From Pseudomonas sp. Z8(2022) (GTDB taxonomy: Bacteria > Pseudomonadota > Gammaproteobacteria > Pseudomonadales > Pseudomonadaceae), in the NCBI RefSeq assembly GCF_025837155.1, contig NZ_CP107549.1, positions 124,001 to 188,000 on the forward strand: a stretch of 64,000 nucleotides of DNA, given 5' to 3'. Positions within the stretch are counted from its first letter, which is position 1. The number at the start of each line of letters is the position of its first letter. Position numbers and translations under genes: made by a program. Below the pieces are notes generated by a model that did no database searches, was not told where the DNA came from, and saw only the letters and a list, made by a program, of their open reading frames with translations. Shown in pieces: positions 17,101-24,050 of the stretch.

Positions 17101-17382
17101 ACAAAAAACATACAACCTGCCTGGGCGCAGCACAGCGCCTTTTGGCGCTTCTCCAAGCTTGTCGTAGCCAGGCAGTCGTCCCATGGGAACAACGGCGAGA
17201 AAGGTATTCTGTTGAATGTTTTCCTCTTCCTCGTGGCTACGCATCTGCTGCTCCACGGGAATGCGCAAGGTGCCACCGTCCTGGCGTGGCACATTCAATG
17301 CCATAGAGGCACGGCGTGAATTGTCATAGTCCGTACGCTTGCGAACACCTTGCTCGATAGGTTGATCCTTCAACTCGCTCAT
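14179..17382 (-). CDS. Large membrane-active T6SS effector candidate (VasX / BTH_I2691-like architecture)
   Basis: 1067 aa, no signal peptide. The N-terminal ~250 residues (VLRPGRLYVFCQGKLWRE) resemble the delivery region of VasX-type toxins in style; a long helical region with coiled-coil character follows (~340-540). Hydrophobic segments lie at ~668-690 (TIPILATVCAAYSLYANTV), ~769-787 and a strong pair at ~789-838 (GIIASPWLLGIGVTLLLAGVV), suitable for a colicin-like pore. Its ATG overlaps the vgrG stop and its stop overlaps the DUF6708-like ATG, so carrier, toxin and partner are one translational unit. No DUF4123 or other adaptor gene is present. Assignment by architecture and context, not by clear sequence identity. 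Confidence 0.6.
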   Translation of the reverse strand: MSELKDQPIEQGVRKRTDYDNSRRASMALNVPRQDGGTLRIPVEQQMRSHEEEENIQQNTFLAVVPMGRLPGYDKLGEAPKGAVLRPGRLYVFCQGKLWRELESDGQGQLFEVDVPHWRKIAKAGGEADERKPVGAKQYLLLLPMLLQGRFVGDQYEMAYSELPWTWEYIEWLEASSGRIKQRCQNVAPAWSAAVVGPEQWKATQAMPIIPLTRLSKGLCARELHFETLLEDPLIYTSGLTELPVNSLVNQLQQRHQELAAKTQGPAPEPLPPLPENKDLLNEYQLRGYPRLVGIMLHDPIFALRHAVAQTKLCTELLQTLNALVPHQSFGRYAEVLYQEMLTPAGSLKEFRDHVDLAALKKATLHDEREQAREQLYRQQERLLALTQQLQPAWQDYVHSKDERLLEPYVQLVELLEVLTCSPKSCDPRCIEPADTKVAKDVEKLSKQLVQATHALTRDLLPQADKLPKALERLEQHLASGQPIRPERLGLSALSFLNGAYIAQNMAAATDEVLNHVATATMLAIKRITESPNVTQVELHRSFLPTFKTLKHLHSQAKGLELLPQGKALLEHKVVLGVHGGGVSFGITAAERLTLTRNNYYYANLTNRGRTVATSSAKAAERLGFASKDLGKVMVVVAEANDPLVEDFRQWRSVAPRLDTAKALANSKTIPILATVCAAYSLYANTVGTKELINSEAWRFRVGAGGALIDLGLAANNLALKLLTDAKRGAHPWHVFWERGRFNTSGFWAKNLMKRTGNHWLNLSRIGSAAAMAVTATLFAWDAYRAFRDGDNEVAIANMVAASGAGVWALYTIGIIASPWLLGIGVTLLLAGVVGTVLMAASPLEQAIKHGPFGRQQRLEQMNDPLQAYQQLLGIMGAPVVRIERMAQWREQASEDDRQRLQVSQQEQRVVLSTEDWAVEIASPLLGQFRNGLDFNLLAWERLRTRSHFSGWNNQRPIKIDKEKLGAVLLKDNRLLFVLPAMHQMIAQRDPRRNLQTIQYGLKVCAQFHLGEAMCYANDPFPGYNRITLPQPTPRQWQPYSPGLPADLETRVEAAYWLISKRDFADQ

Positions 17383-19493
17383 GCTTCTTCCTCCGGGTCG
17401 AGCAATTCAACTTGTCCGCCTTGCTCCGGGTCACCCCAGACGTCCACGATCAATTGTTGCGGCCCCGTAGCCCCTTTTTCAGTTGGAGCCGGCAACTGGT
17501 TGATATTGGCAGTGCCGGTTTTCTCGCCTACTGGTGCGGTATCGGCAGGCTTGGGCAATGTCGGCAAGATGGGCGCCGCCTCCGAGCCACTGCCCGGCGC
17601 ACCGCCAGAGTTGATCTTGATCACCGGCCCCACCAGGGTCACGCCGCCGCCGTCGAGTTTGATGAAGCTGCCGCCACCTTTGAGGGTCAGTTCGCTGCCG
17701 GCTTCGAGTACGACTTTCAGGCCGCTGGAGAGGTGGATTTCCTGGCCGGCCTTGATGAATTGGCCATTGCCGAGCTTGATGTGCTGGCTGTCGCCAACGG
17801 TGAGGTGATCGTTGGCCTTGATCTCGGTCTTGCGGTCGGCGTGGGTGGTGCGGTGTTCTTCGGCCTTGAAGTGGCTGTAGGCATTGGCCTCGACCGTGTC
17901 GTGGCGCTCGTTGCCGACGCGGATCTTCTGGTCGTGTTCGATGTTCTCGTCCCAGTCGCGCTGAGCGTGGACGTAGATCTGCTCGGCGCCCTTGCGATCT
18001 TCGATGCGCAGTTCGTTGTAGCCGCCACCGCCGGGGCTGCTGAGGGTCTTGAATACGCTGCGGGTCTTGTTCGCCGGCAGGTCGTAAGGCACCACGTGTT
18101 CGGCGTGATACAGGCAGCCGGTTACCAGGGGTTGGTCGGGGTCGCCTTCGAGGAAGGTGACCAGCACTTCCATGCCGATACGCGGGATGGTGATGGCGCC
18201 GTAGCGGTCACCGGCCCAGCTGGAGCTGACGCGTAACCAGCAACTGGTTTTTTCATCCGCCTGGCCCTCGCGATCCCAGAAGAACTGCACCTTCACCCGG
18301 CCATATTGGTCGCAGTGGATTTCTTCGCCGGCAGGACCCGTGACCACGGCGCTCTGGCTGCCGAGGATACGCGGCTTGGGATGGGCCAACTGGGGGCGGA
18401 AGGGCACGTTCCAGGGGGTGGCGGTGAAGCGGTTGCGGTAGCCTTGGTGGAAGTCGGTGTCGTCCTTCCCCCCCTCTCCCCGGAGGGGCGAGGGGAGATC
18501 AAGCACCGACTCTTCCAGCACCTGCGGCTGCTTGCCTTCGTGCAGCACTTCGGTGAGCAGCCAGAGCTGGTTCCATGCCTCGCGCGGATGGTCGGTCAGG
18601 TCGAGGAAGTGGCCGCTGACCAGGGTCGGCGAGTCGCCGTCGCCCTGTGCCAGTTCGAAGTCGTGACGGTGGCGCTCCAGGGCGCGTTTGGCCAGGTGCT
18701 TGCCGCGCTCGCGGTCGGTATAGCGGCCCGGGTAGTCGTAGTCTTCCAGCTTGGGTTGGGCATCGCCGTCGGCCTTGGCTTCCAGCTGCAGGCGCGGCTT
18801 CTCGAAGTCGTAGTCGCGGCGGGTGACCTGGCTGGTGCGGGTTTCCACGCGCACGCCGAAGTGTTTGATCACTGGGTCATCGGCCACCAGGCCGGTGTCC
18901 TGCTGGTAGGCCAGCGGTGCCAGACGCGGGAACACGGTCTGGTCGTCGCCGAAGGTCAGTACATGGCCTTCGCTACTGTGCTGGAAGTGGTAGTGGATGC
19001 CTTCTTCCTCGCACAGGCGCTGGACGAAGTGCAGGTCGCTCTCGTCGTACTGCACGCAGTATTCGCGCTCGGGGTAGAGCGAGCCGAGTTGGAATTGGTA
19101 AGCGTCGGCCTGGATGCCGTGCTCTTCGAGCACCTGGCCGATGATCTTCTCCACCGTCAGGTGCTGGAAGATGCGCTGATTGGTGCGGTGTGCCAGGTAG
19201 GCCAATTGCGGCACCAGGGTCAGGCGGTAACGCGTCATGCGCTTGCCGGATTCGCCCTGGGCGATGCGGTGGATGATGCCGTGGATGCCGGCGCCGTTCT
19301 GATCGAAGGCGAGGAAGGCGCGCTGATGCAGCAGGCTCTCCAGATCGAGGTCGGGGCGTTCGCTGATCAGTTCCACGTCGAAGGCGTAAGATTGGCTGAT
19401 CGCCTCGCGCCCTTTGAACTCGAGCACCTGCAGGTCGTGTTCGACACCGTCGATGCTGAGGCTGAAATGGGTCTGGTTGGCCTGGGCGAACAT
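17379..19493 (-). CDS. vgrG: VgrG (TssI) spike protein, third copy
   Basis: 704 aa from ATG 19493, chosen because it matches the N-terminus of the first copy (FAQANQTHFSLSIDG) and has a GAGAGG ribosome site; the frame is open further upstream. Same domain order: gp27-like, OB-fold (HPKPRILGSQSAVVTGPAGEE), beta-helix, plus a unique acidic tail ending GQVELLDPEEEA that could dock the downstream toxin. An in-frame hairpin element (18471-18495) encodes LPSPLRGEGGKD at the same spot as in the other copies, with different sequence. Expressed with hcp upstream and coupled to the large toxin by ATGA. Confidence 0.95.
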   Translation of the reverse strand: MFAQANQTHFSLSIDGVEHDLQVLEFKGREAISQSYAFDVELISERPDLDLESLLHQRAFLAFDQNGAGIHGIIHRIAQGESGKRMTRYRLTLVPQLAYLAHRTNQRIFQHLTVEKIIGQVLEEHGIQADAYQFQLGSLYPEREYCVQYDESDLHFVQRLCEEEGIHYHFQHSSEGHVLTFGDDQTVFPRLAPLAYQQDTGLVADDPVIKHFGVRVETRTSQVTRRDYDFEKPRLQLEAKADGDAQPKLEDYDYPGRYTDRERGKHLAKRALERHRHDFELAQGDGDSPTLVSGHFLDLTDHPREAWNQLWLLTEVLHEGKQPQVLEESVLDLPSPLRGEGGKDDTDFHQGYRNRFTATPWNVPFRPQLAHPKPRILGSQSAVVTGPAGEEIHCDQYGRVKVQFFWDREGQADEKTSCWLRVSSSWAGDRYGAITIPRIGMEVLVTFLEGDPDQPLVTGCLYHAEHVVPYDLPANKTRSVFKTLSSPGGGGYNELRIEDRKGAEQIYVHAQRDWDENIEHDQKIRVGNERHDTVEANAYSHFKAEEHRTTHADRKTEIKANDHLTVGDSQHIKLGNGQFIKAGQEIHLSSGLKVVLEAGSELTLKGGGSFIKLDGGGVTLVGPVIKINSGGAPGSGSEAAPILPTLPKPADTAPVGEKTGTANINQLPAPTEKGATGPQQLIVDVWGDPEQGGQVELLDPEEEA
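18471..18495. repeat. Hairpin element inside the third vgrG
   Basis: CCCCTC-T-CCCC / GGGG-C-GAGGGG with loop GGA, one internal mismatch. It lies in the same linker as the palindromes in the other two vgrG copies but has a different sequence, suggesting independent or diverged acquisition. Confidence 0.6.
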
Positions 19494-19679
19494 TCGTTGT
19501 TCCTCTCGATCATTCCATGATGGGCGCGTGGCGCGCTCCAGGTTGTAACCGAATCGGCCGCCGCGCGCTGGCAACGGTCGAGGTTTTCGGCGATTGGCCA
19601 GCGCTTTGTGCGCAGCCTGCCGAAACGCAACGGCCAGGACGATGCCTGGCCGCTGCGGTGACGCTGATGCGATCCCGGC

Positions 19680-20198
19680 TTACGCGGAGATCGGGGTGCG
19701 CCAGTCGTCGGAGCCGGAAGTGCCGGAGACTTCGTGGGTCCAGACGATCTTGCGATAGGTGAAGTAGACGTCTTCCAGGTGAGTGAAGTGCGCCATGTTC
19801 GGGTCCTGGCAGTTCGGCATGCGCGACTGCACGTCGACGATCACGGCGTCTTCCAGTTCGATGGTGAAGTAGTGCTCCTGGGTACCGGTGGAGGAGGTGC
19901 GGTACCACTCCAGACGGCACTTGTTCAGACGCTCGCCGGAAGTCAGGGCGTTGAAGATCAGCGGCGAGGACTTGTCGAAGACCTTGGTGATCATCAGCGG
20001 CTTGTGTACGCGCTGGCCGGTCGGCTGGCCGGACTGCGGGTCACGCGGGATGATGACCTGGTGGTTGTAGGCTTGAACCAGAATCTGGTCTTCATGACCT
20101 TCCTGGAAAATGTTGCCGACCGAGTCCTCGGTGAAGGTGCCAGCGGTGATCAGACCTTGCTTGGTGCCTTCGAGGGACAGATACGCGGGTGTTGGCAT
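19680..20198 (-). CDS. hcp: Hcp (TssD) T6SS tube protein
   Basis: 172 aa from ATG 20198 (MPTPAYLSLEGTKQGLI), preceded by an AAGGAGA ribosome site. Typical Hcp features: QILVQAYNHQVIIPRDPQSGQPTGQRVHKPLMITKVFDKSSPLI split over residues 40-85, LTSGERLNKCRLEWYR and the terminal FTYRKIVWTHEVSG. Hcp hexamers stack to form the secreted inner tube and also chaperone small effectors. It heads a minus-strand unit with vgrG, the large effector and its partner; a 186-nt gap separates it from vgrG. A sigma-54-like promoter lies 55-70 nt upstream. Confidence 0.96.
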   Translation of the reverse strand: MPTPAYLSLEGTKQGLITAGTFTEDSVGNIFQEGHEDQILVQAYNHQVIIPRDPQSGQPTGQRVHKPLMITKVFDKSSPLIFNALTSGERLNKCRLEWYRTSSTGTQEHYFTIELEDAVIVDVQSRMPNCQDPNMAHFTHLEDVYFTYRKIVWTHEVSGTSGSDDWRTPISA

Positions 20199-20253
20199 GA
20201 GTGCTCTCCTTGCCTGGGTCATGGATCGTGTTCGATCCGGGAGCCTGGGTTAA

Positions 20254-20270
20254 AGCGAGCGCCATGCCAG
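20254..20270 (-). promoter_or_regulatory. Candidate sigma-54 (-24/-12) promoter for hcp
   Basis: On the minus strand CTGGCATGGCGCTCGCT compares with the consensus TGGCACGNNNNTTGCW: the invariant GG and GC are present with the exact 10-nt spacing, with mismatches ATG for ACG and TCGC for TTGC. The predicted transcript start would be ~45 nt before the hcp ATG. H2-type T6SS and Vibrio hcp operons are known RpoN targets. Prediction only. Confidence 0.5.
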
Positions 20271-20301
20271 AAAGTTAAAACTCAATAAAAACAGTTAGTT
20301 G

Positions 20302-20348
20302 GCGTGACCGTGAGAGTGGTAATGGTCATGCTGAGTGTTAGGTCACGC
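20302..20348. promoter_or_regulatory. Inverted repeat upstream of hcp, possible enhancer-binding site
   Basis: GCGTGACC (20302-20309) and GGTCACGC (20341-20348) form a perfect 8-bp inverted repeat with 31 nt between. It lies 35-90 nt upstream of the sigma-54-like promoter, where bacterial enhancer-binding proteins usually sit. The remainder of the 283-nt hcp-zwf gap holds repeated GCGCAGG/TTGCGCAG words but no gene. Confidence 0.4.
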
Positions 20349-20481
20349 TAAACTGTGCAGGTTGTTGCGCAGTGCTGCGCAGGTTATTGCGCAGCCAGCT
20401 GCAAGGCGCGTTATGACTGGGCTGCAGCGCAGCGGATGAGGGTTTATCCACAGCGCTCTGCGCAAAAACCTGCCAGGCGCA

Positions 20482-21933
20482 TCACTCTGCCCAGTGTCGC
20501 CCGTGACGCTCCAGAAGATGCTGCAACTGCTCCGGTCCGTCGCTGCCGGCCGGGTAGGGACGGGGGCTCTGGTAGTGCTGGTGCCAACCCTGCAGGATCG
20601 GATCGACCCATTGCCAGGCCGCTTCGACTTCATCGCGGCGCATGAACAGCGTCGAGTCGCCTTCGATCACGTCCAGCAGCAGGCGCTCGTAGGCGTCCCA
20701 GCGGCGCTGCTGGTTGAAGGCATTGGCCAGGTTGAGGTCCAGCTCCACGGGTTTCAGGCGCATGCCCTTGCCGGGGTTCTTGGCCATCAGCTGCAGGCTG
20801 ATGCGCTCTTCCGGTTGCAGGCGGATCAACAGCTGGTTGGCTTCGCCACCGTTGAACAGGCGGTGTGGCACCGGCTTGAACTGGATGAGAATTTCCGAGG
20901 TCTTCTTCGCCAGGCGCTTGCCGGTGCGCAGGTAGAAGGGCACGCCGGCCCAGCGCCAGTTGTCGATTTCCACCTGCACGGCGACGAAGGTTTCGGTGTC
21001 GCTGTCGTTGTCGACGTTCTTCTCGAAGTAGTAGGCCGGCACGTCATGGCCGCCGATCTTGCCGGCGGTGTACTGGCCGCGCACGGTCTTGTCCTGCACG
21101 TCGAGACCGGAGATGGGTTTGAGCGCCTCGAGTATCTTCACCTTCTCGTTGCGCACCGCTTCGGCGTCGAAGCGTACCGGTGCTTCCATGGCCACCAGGC
21201 AGAGCAACTGCAGCAGGTGATTCTGGACCATGTCGCGCATGGCACCGGCCTTGTCGTAGTAGCCGCCGCGGTTTTCCACGCCCAGGGTCTCGCATACGCT
21301 GATCTGCACATGATCGATGTGTCCGGCGCGCCAGACCGGCTCGAACAGGGCGTTGGCGAAGCGCAGCGCCATGAGGTTCTGCACGGTTTCCTTGCCCAGG
21401 TAGTGGTCGATGCGAAACACCCGCGCCTCGTCGAATACCGCGCCGATGGCGGCATTGATCGCGCGCGCCGATTCCAGCGAGTGGCCGATGGGCTTTTCCA
21501 GCACGATGCGTGCTGCCGGGCCGGCCAGGCCGGCGTTGGCCAGGTGCGCTGCGATGTCCTCGAACAGGCTCGGTGCGGTGGCCAGGTAGTAGACCCGCAC
21601 GCGCCCCTCATCACGCCCCAGGCGCTTGGCCAGGCGGCCGAAATCGGCGCTCTGCGCGGCGTCCATGGCGAAGTAGTCGAGGCGTGCTGCGAAGCTTGCC
21701 CAGGTGTCGTTGGTGAAATCGGCGCGGGCGACCTGGGCACGGCAGTGACGCTCGGCCAGGGCCTGGTAGGACTCGCGGCTGTGGCTGCTGCGGGCCAGGG
21801 CGAGGATGCGCATATCGCTGTGCAGACGCCCTTCGCGGTGCAGGTGATAGAGCGCCGGCAGCAGCTTGTGCAGGGCCAGATCGCCCGTGCCACCGAAAAC
21901 CAGCATGTCGCAGGGAATACTCAAGGGAAACAC
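20482..21933 (-). CDS. zwf: Glucose-6-phosphate 1-dehydrogenase
   Basis: 483 aa from a GTG start. Contains the Rossmann motif FGGTGDLALHKLLPALYHL near residue 13 and the substrate/catalytic block RIDHYLGKETVQNLMALRFAN near 172. It oxidises glucose-6-P to 6-phosphogluconolactone, the entry to the Entner-Doudoroff and pentose phosphate routes. Pgl and eda, which accompany zwf in the main P. aeruginosa hex cluster, are absent; the arrangement divergent to a HexR-type gene resembles PAO1 PA5438-PA5439. A TGTAG-type palindrome in the shared promoter region suggests repression by HexR relieved by KDPG. Confidence 0.95.
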   Translation of the reverse strand: MFPLSIPCDMLVFGGTGDLALHKLLPALYHLHREGRLHSDMRILALARSSHSRESYQALAERHCRAQVARADFTNDTWASFAARLDYFAMDAAQSADFGRLAKRLGRDEGRVRVYYLATAPSLFEDIAAHLANAGLAGPAARIVLEKPIGHSLESARAINAAIGAVFDEARVFRIDHYLGKETVQNLMALRFANALFEPVWRAGHIDHVQISVCETLGVENRGGYYDKAGAMRDMVQNHLLQLLCLVAMEAPVRFDAEAVRNEKVKILEALKPISGLDVQDKTVRGQYTAGKIGGHDVPAYYFEKNVDNDSDTETFVAVQVEIDNWRWAGVPFYLRTGKRLAKKTSEILIQFKPVPHRLFNGGEANQLLIRLQPEERISLQLMAKNPGKGMRLKPVELDLNLANAFNQQRRWDAYERLLLDVIEGDSTLFMRRDEVEAAWQWVDPILQGWHQHYQSPRPYPAGSDGPEQLQHLLERHGRHWAE

Positions 21934-22092
21934 TCCGACTCGTTTGTGGCCAACCCTCGCAACGTACCTGCGTTTGCAGGAAAGAGGCAGGGAAGATGCT
22001 CTGAAATGTGCTTGCAGTCCGGGGCGCGTGCTCGCACCTGTGAGGGTGTTCAGCTAATTGGCAGCCGCTTGGCTGTGCGCGGGCGCGAGCTA

Positions 22093-22107
22093 TGTAGTAT
22101 AACTACA
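22093..22107. promoter_or_regulatory. HexR-type operator between zwf and hexR
   Basis: TGTAGT-ATA-ACTACA, an inverted repeat close to the HexR motif known from other gammaproteobacteria (TGTAATNNNATTACA). A further ACTACA half site follows at 22113-22118. It lies in the 264-nt divergent gap, 91 nt before the hexR GTG, and could control both genes. Confidence 0.7.
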
Positions 22108-22197
22108 AGGTCACTACATCCGCCGACCGCCGATCATAACCGAGCCATGACTCGCCGAGCGCCGCGGTAGACCCTTTTCTGCATAGAGCCTATCTCA

Positions 22198-23064
22198 GTG
22201 AATCTGTTGCAACACATCGCCCAGTCGCGCCACCTGCTGCGCAAGTCCGAGCTCAAGGTGGCCGATCACGTCCTGCTCGATCCTGCATCGGTGATGCACA
22301 GCTCCATGGCCGAGCTGGCGCACAGCGTCGGCATCAGCGAGCCGACCATCGTGCGTTTCTGTCGCGCCATCGGTTGCAGCGGCTTCCAGGACCTCAAGCT
22401 GAAGCTGGCGCAGAGCCTGGCCGCCGGTGCCAGCTTCGGCCAGTTCGCGATTCACGAGGATGACTCGGTTGCCGACTTCAGCCTGAAGATCTTCGACACC
22501 ACCCTGCATACGCTGATGGAAGTGCGCGAGAAGCTCGATCCCGAGGCGCTGCAGCGTGCCATCGCCGCCTGCGCCCAGGCGCAGCGCGTGGAGTTCTACG
22601 GCTTCGGTGCATCCGGCGCGGTGGCGGCCGATGCCCAGCACAAGTTCTTCCGCCTGCTGCTCAACGCAGCGGCCTATTCCGATCCGCACATGCAGGCGAT
22701 GAGTGCGGTGACGCTCAAGCCTGGCGACGTGGCCATCTGCATCTCGCAGTCCGGTCGCTCCAAGGACCTGCTGATCACCGCCAATCTGGTGCGTGAGTCC
22801 GGCGCCAGCCTGATTACCCTGTGCCCGAGCCAGACGCCCCTGGCCGACCTTGCCACAGTGAATCTGGCCATCGACGTGCAGGAAGACACCGAGATCTATA
22901 CCCCGCTGACCTCGCGCATCGCTCATCTGGTGGTGATTGACGTGCTGGCCATGGGCGTAGCCATGGCGCGCGGCCCGAGCCTGGTCAACCACCTCAAGAG
23001 CGTCAAGCGCAGCCTGCGCAGTCTGCGCCTGTCGCCGAAGTCGCTGCGTAGCAACGAGGATTGA
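22198..23064 (+). CDS. hexR: HexR, RpiR-family regulator of hexose catabolism
   Basis: 288 aa from GTG 22198. N-terminal RpiR helix-turn-helix (LAHSVGISEPTIVRFCRAIGC, residues ~42-62) and a C-terminal SIS sugar-phosphate domain (GFGASGAVAADAQHKF; ISQSGRSKDLL). Known HexR proteins repress zwf, edd and related genes and release DNA on binding KDPG. Divergent from zwf with an operator-like palindrome between them. Pseudomonads may carry two HexR-like paralogues, so which one this is remains open. Confidence 0.88.
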   Translation: MNLLQHIAQSRHLLRKSELKVADHVLLDPASVMHSSMAELAHSVGISEPTIVRFCRAIGCSGFQDLKLKLAQSLAAGASFGQFAIHEDDSVADFSLKIFDTTLHTLMEVREKLDPEALQRAIAACAQAQRVEFYGFGASGAVAADAQHKFFRLLLNAAAYSDPHMQAMSAVTLKPGDVAICISQSGRSKDLLITANLVRESGASLITLCPSQTPLADLATVNLAIDVQEDTEIYTPLTSRIAHLVVIDVLAMGVAMARGPSLVNHLKSVKRSLRSLRLSPKSLRSNED

Positions 23065-23160
23065 GCACGCGGTTTCATCGCCTGTTCATCTGCCTGCCGT
23101 CAAAGCGTCATCTCCCGGGGCGAAGCTGGGTGCTCCAGTCCTCGTTCCGGGAGAACCGAG

Positions 23161-23364
23161 ATGCCTCGTATCTTCGATGATGCGCAACTGCACGACCGGC
23201 CCGACGCCAAGACCCGGCGCAAACTGCAGGACCAGCGCCGGATGGCCTATCGTCGGGCCATCGAACACTATGCCGAGCAGTGTCAGCTGCAGCGCGAGCT
23301 TGCCGATTTCCCCGAGTTGCTATCTTCCGGCTATCTGCAGCAGGCCAAGCGCCGCGCCGCCTGA
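23161..23364 (+). CDS. Small conserved-looking protein of unknown function
   Basis: 67 aa, highly charged, rich in Arg/Gln (KTRRKLQDQRRMAYRRAIEHYAEQCQLQRELADF), probably mostly alpha-helical and soluble. It has a fair ribosome site (GGAGAACCGAG before ATG) and typical local codon use with high GC at third positions. No family recognised. It stands alone between hexR and the oxidoreductase genes; the 213 nt after it contain no gene. Confidence 0.6.
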   Translation: MPRIFDDAQLHDRPDAKTRRKLQDQRRMAYRRAIEHYAEQCQLQRELADFPELLSSGYLQQAKRRAA

Positions 23365-23577
23365 CTTCTTTCGCCGCCCGGCCTGCCGGCAGGGCGGTCA
23401 GCTTGCCCGATTCTACGAACTTATTGCCCGGTTCTGCCGATCTCGGCGGCCGGTGGCGACAGCCACTTTTGCGCTCACTACAGTGGTGATCTGGCCCCCC
23501 TTTGTGCGGGGCGGACCGTGACTACCGGCAGCTCATGCCGGAACCATCAGACACCATCAGAACAAGGTGGGCAGACC

Positions 23578-24036
23578 ATGATTACCCTCAATCTCAATGG
23601 CAAGGACCATGAGCTGGATGTGGCCGATGATATGCCGCTGCTCTGGGCCTTGCGCGATGTTGCCAATCTCACCGGCACCAAGTACGGCTGCGGCATGGCC
23701 CTGTGTGGTGCCTGCACGGTGAATGTCGACGGCCAGCCGACCCGCTCCTGCGTCACGCCGGTATCGGCGGTAGCCGGCAAGCGCATCAGTACCATCGAGG
23801 CGGTCGGCGAGGATGCCGTGGGCAAGGTCGTCCAGGAAGCCTGGCGTCAACTCGACGTGGTGCAGTGCGGCTATTGCCAGTCCGGTCAGATCATGGCGGC
23901 CACTGCGCTGCTCAGCGCCAACAAGGCGCCGAGCGATGCCGATATCGACGCGGCCATGAGCGGCAATATCTGCCGCTGCGCCACCTATGTGCGGATTCGT
24001 GCCGCGATTCATCAAGCTGCCGAACAACTGGCCTGA
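23578..24036 (+). CDS. iorA: Isoquinoline 1-oxidoreductase-like small subunit, [2Fe-2S] protein
   Basis: 152 aa from ATG 23578 (MITLNLNGKDHELDV). Two iron-sulfur sites are visible: plant-ferredoxin type GCGMALCGACTVNVDG with a fourth Cys (TRSC), and the helical QCGYCQSGQ...NICRC cluster. It passes electrons from the molybdenum site of the large subunit. The gene is 14 nt upstream of that subunit, and an XdhC factor lies just downstream on the other strand. The true substrate (N-heterocycle or aldehyde) cannot be read from sequence. Confidence 0.88.
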   Translation: MITLNLNGKDHELDVADDMPLLWALRDVANLTGTKYGCGMALCGACTVNVDGQPTRSCVTPVSAVAGKRISTIEAVGEDAVGKVVQEAWRQLDVVQCGYCQSGQIMAATALLSANKAPSDADIDAAMSGNICRCATYVRIRAAIHQAAEQLA

Positions 24037-24050
24037 GGAGGCGCGTCATC

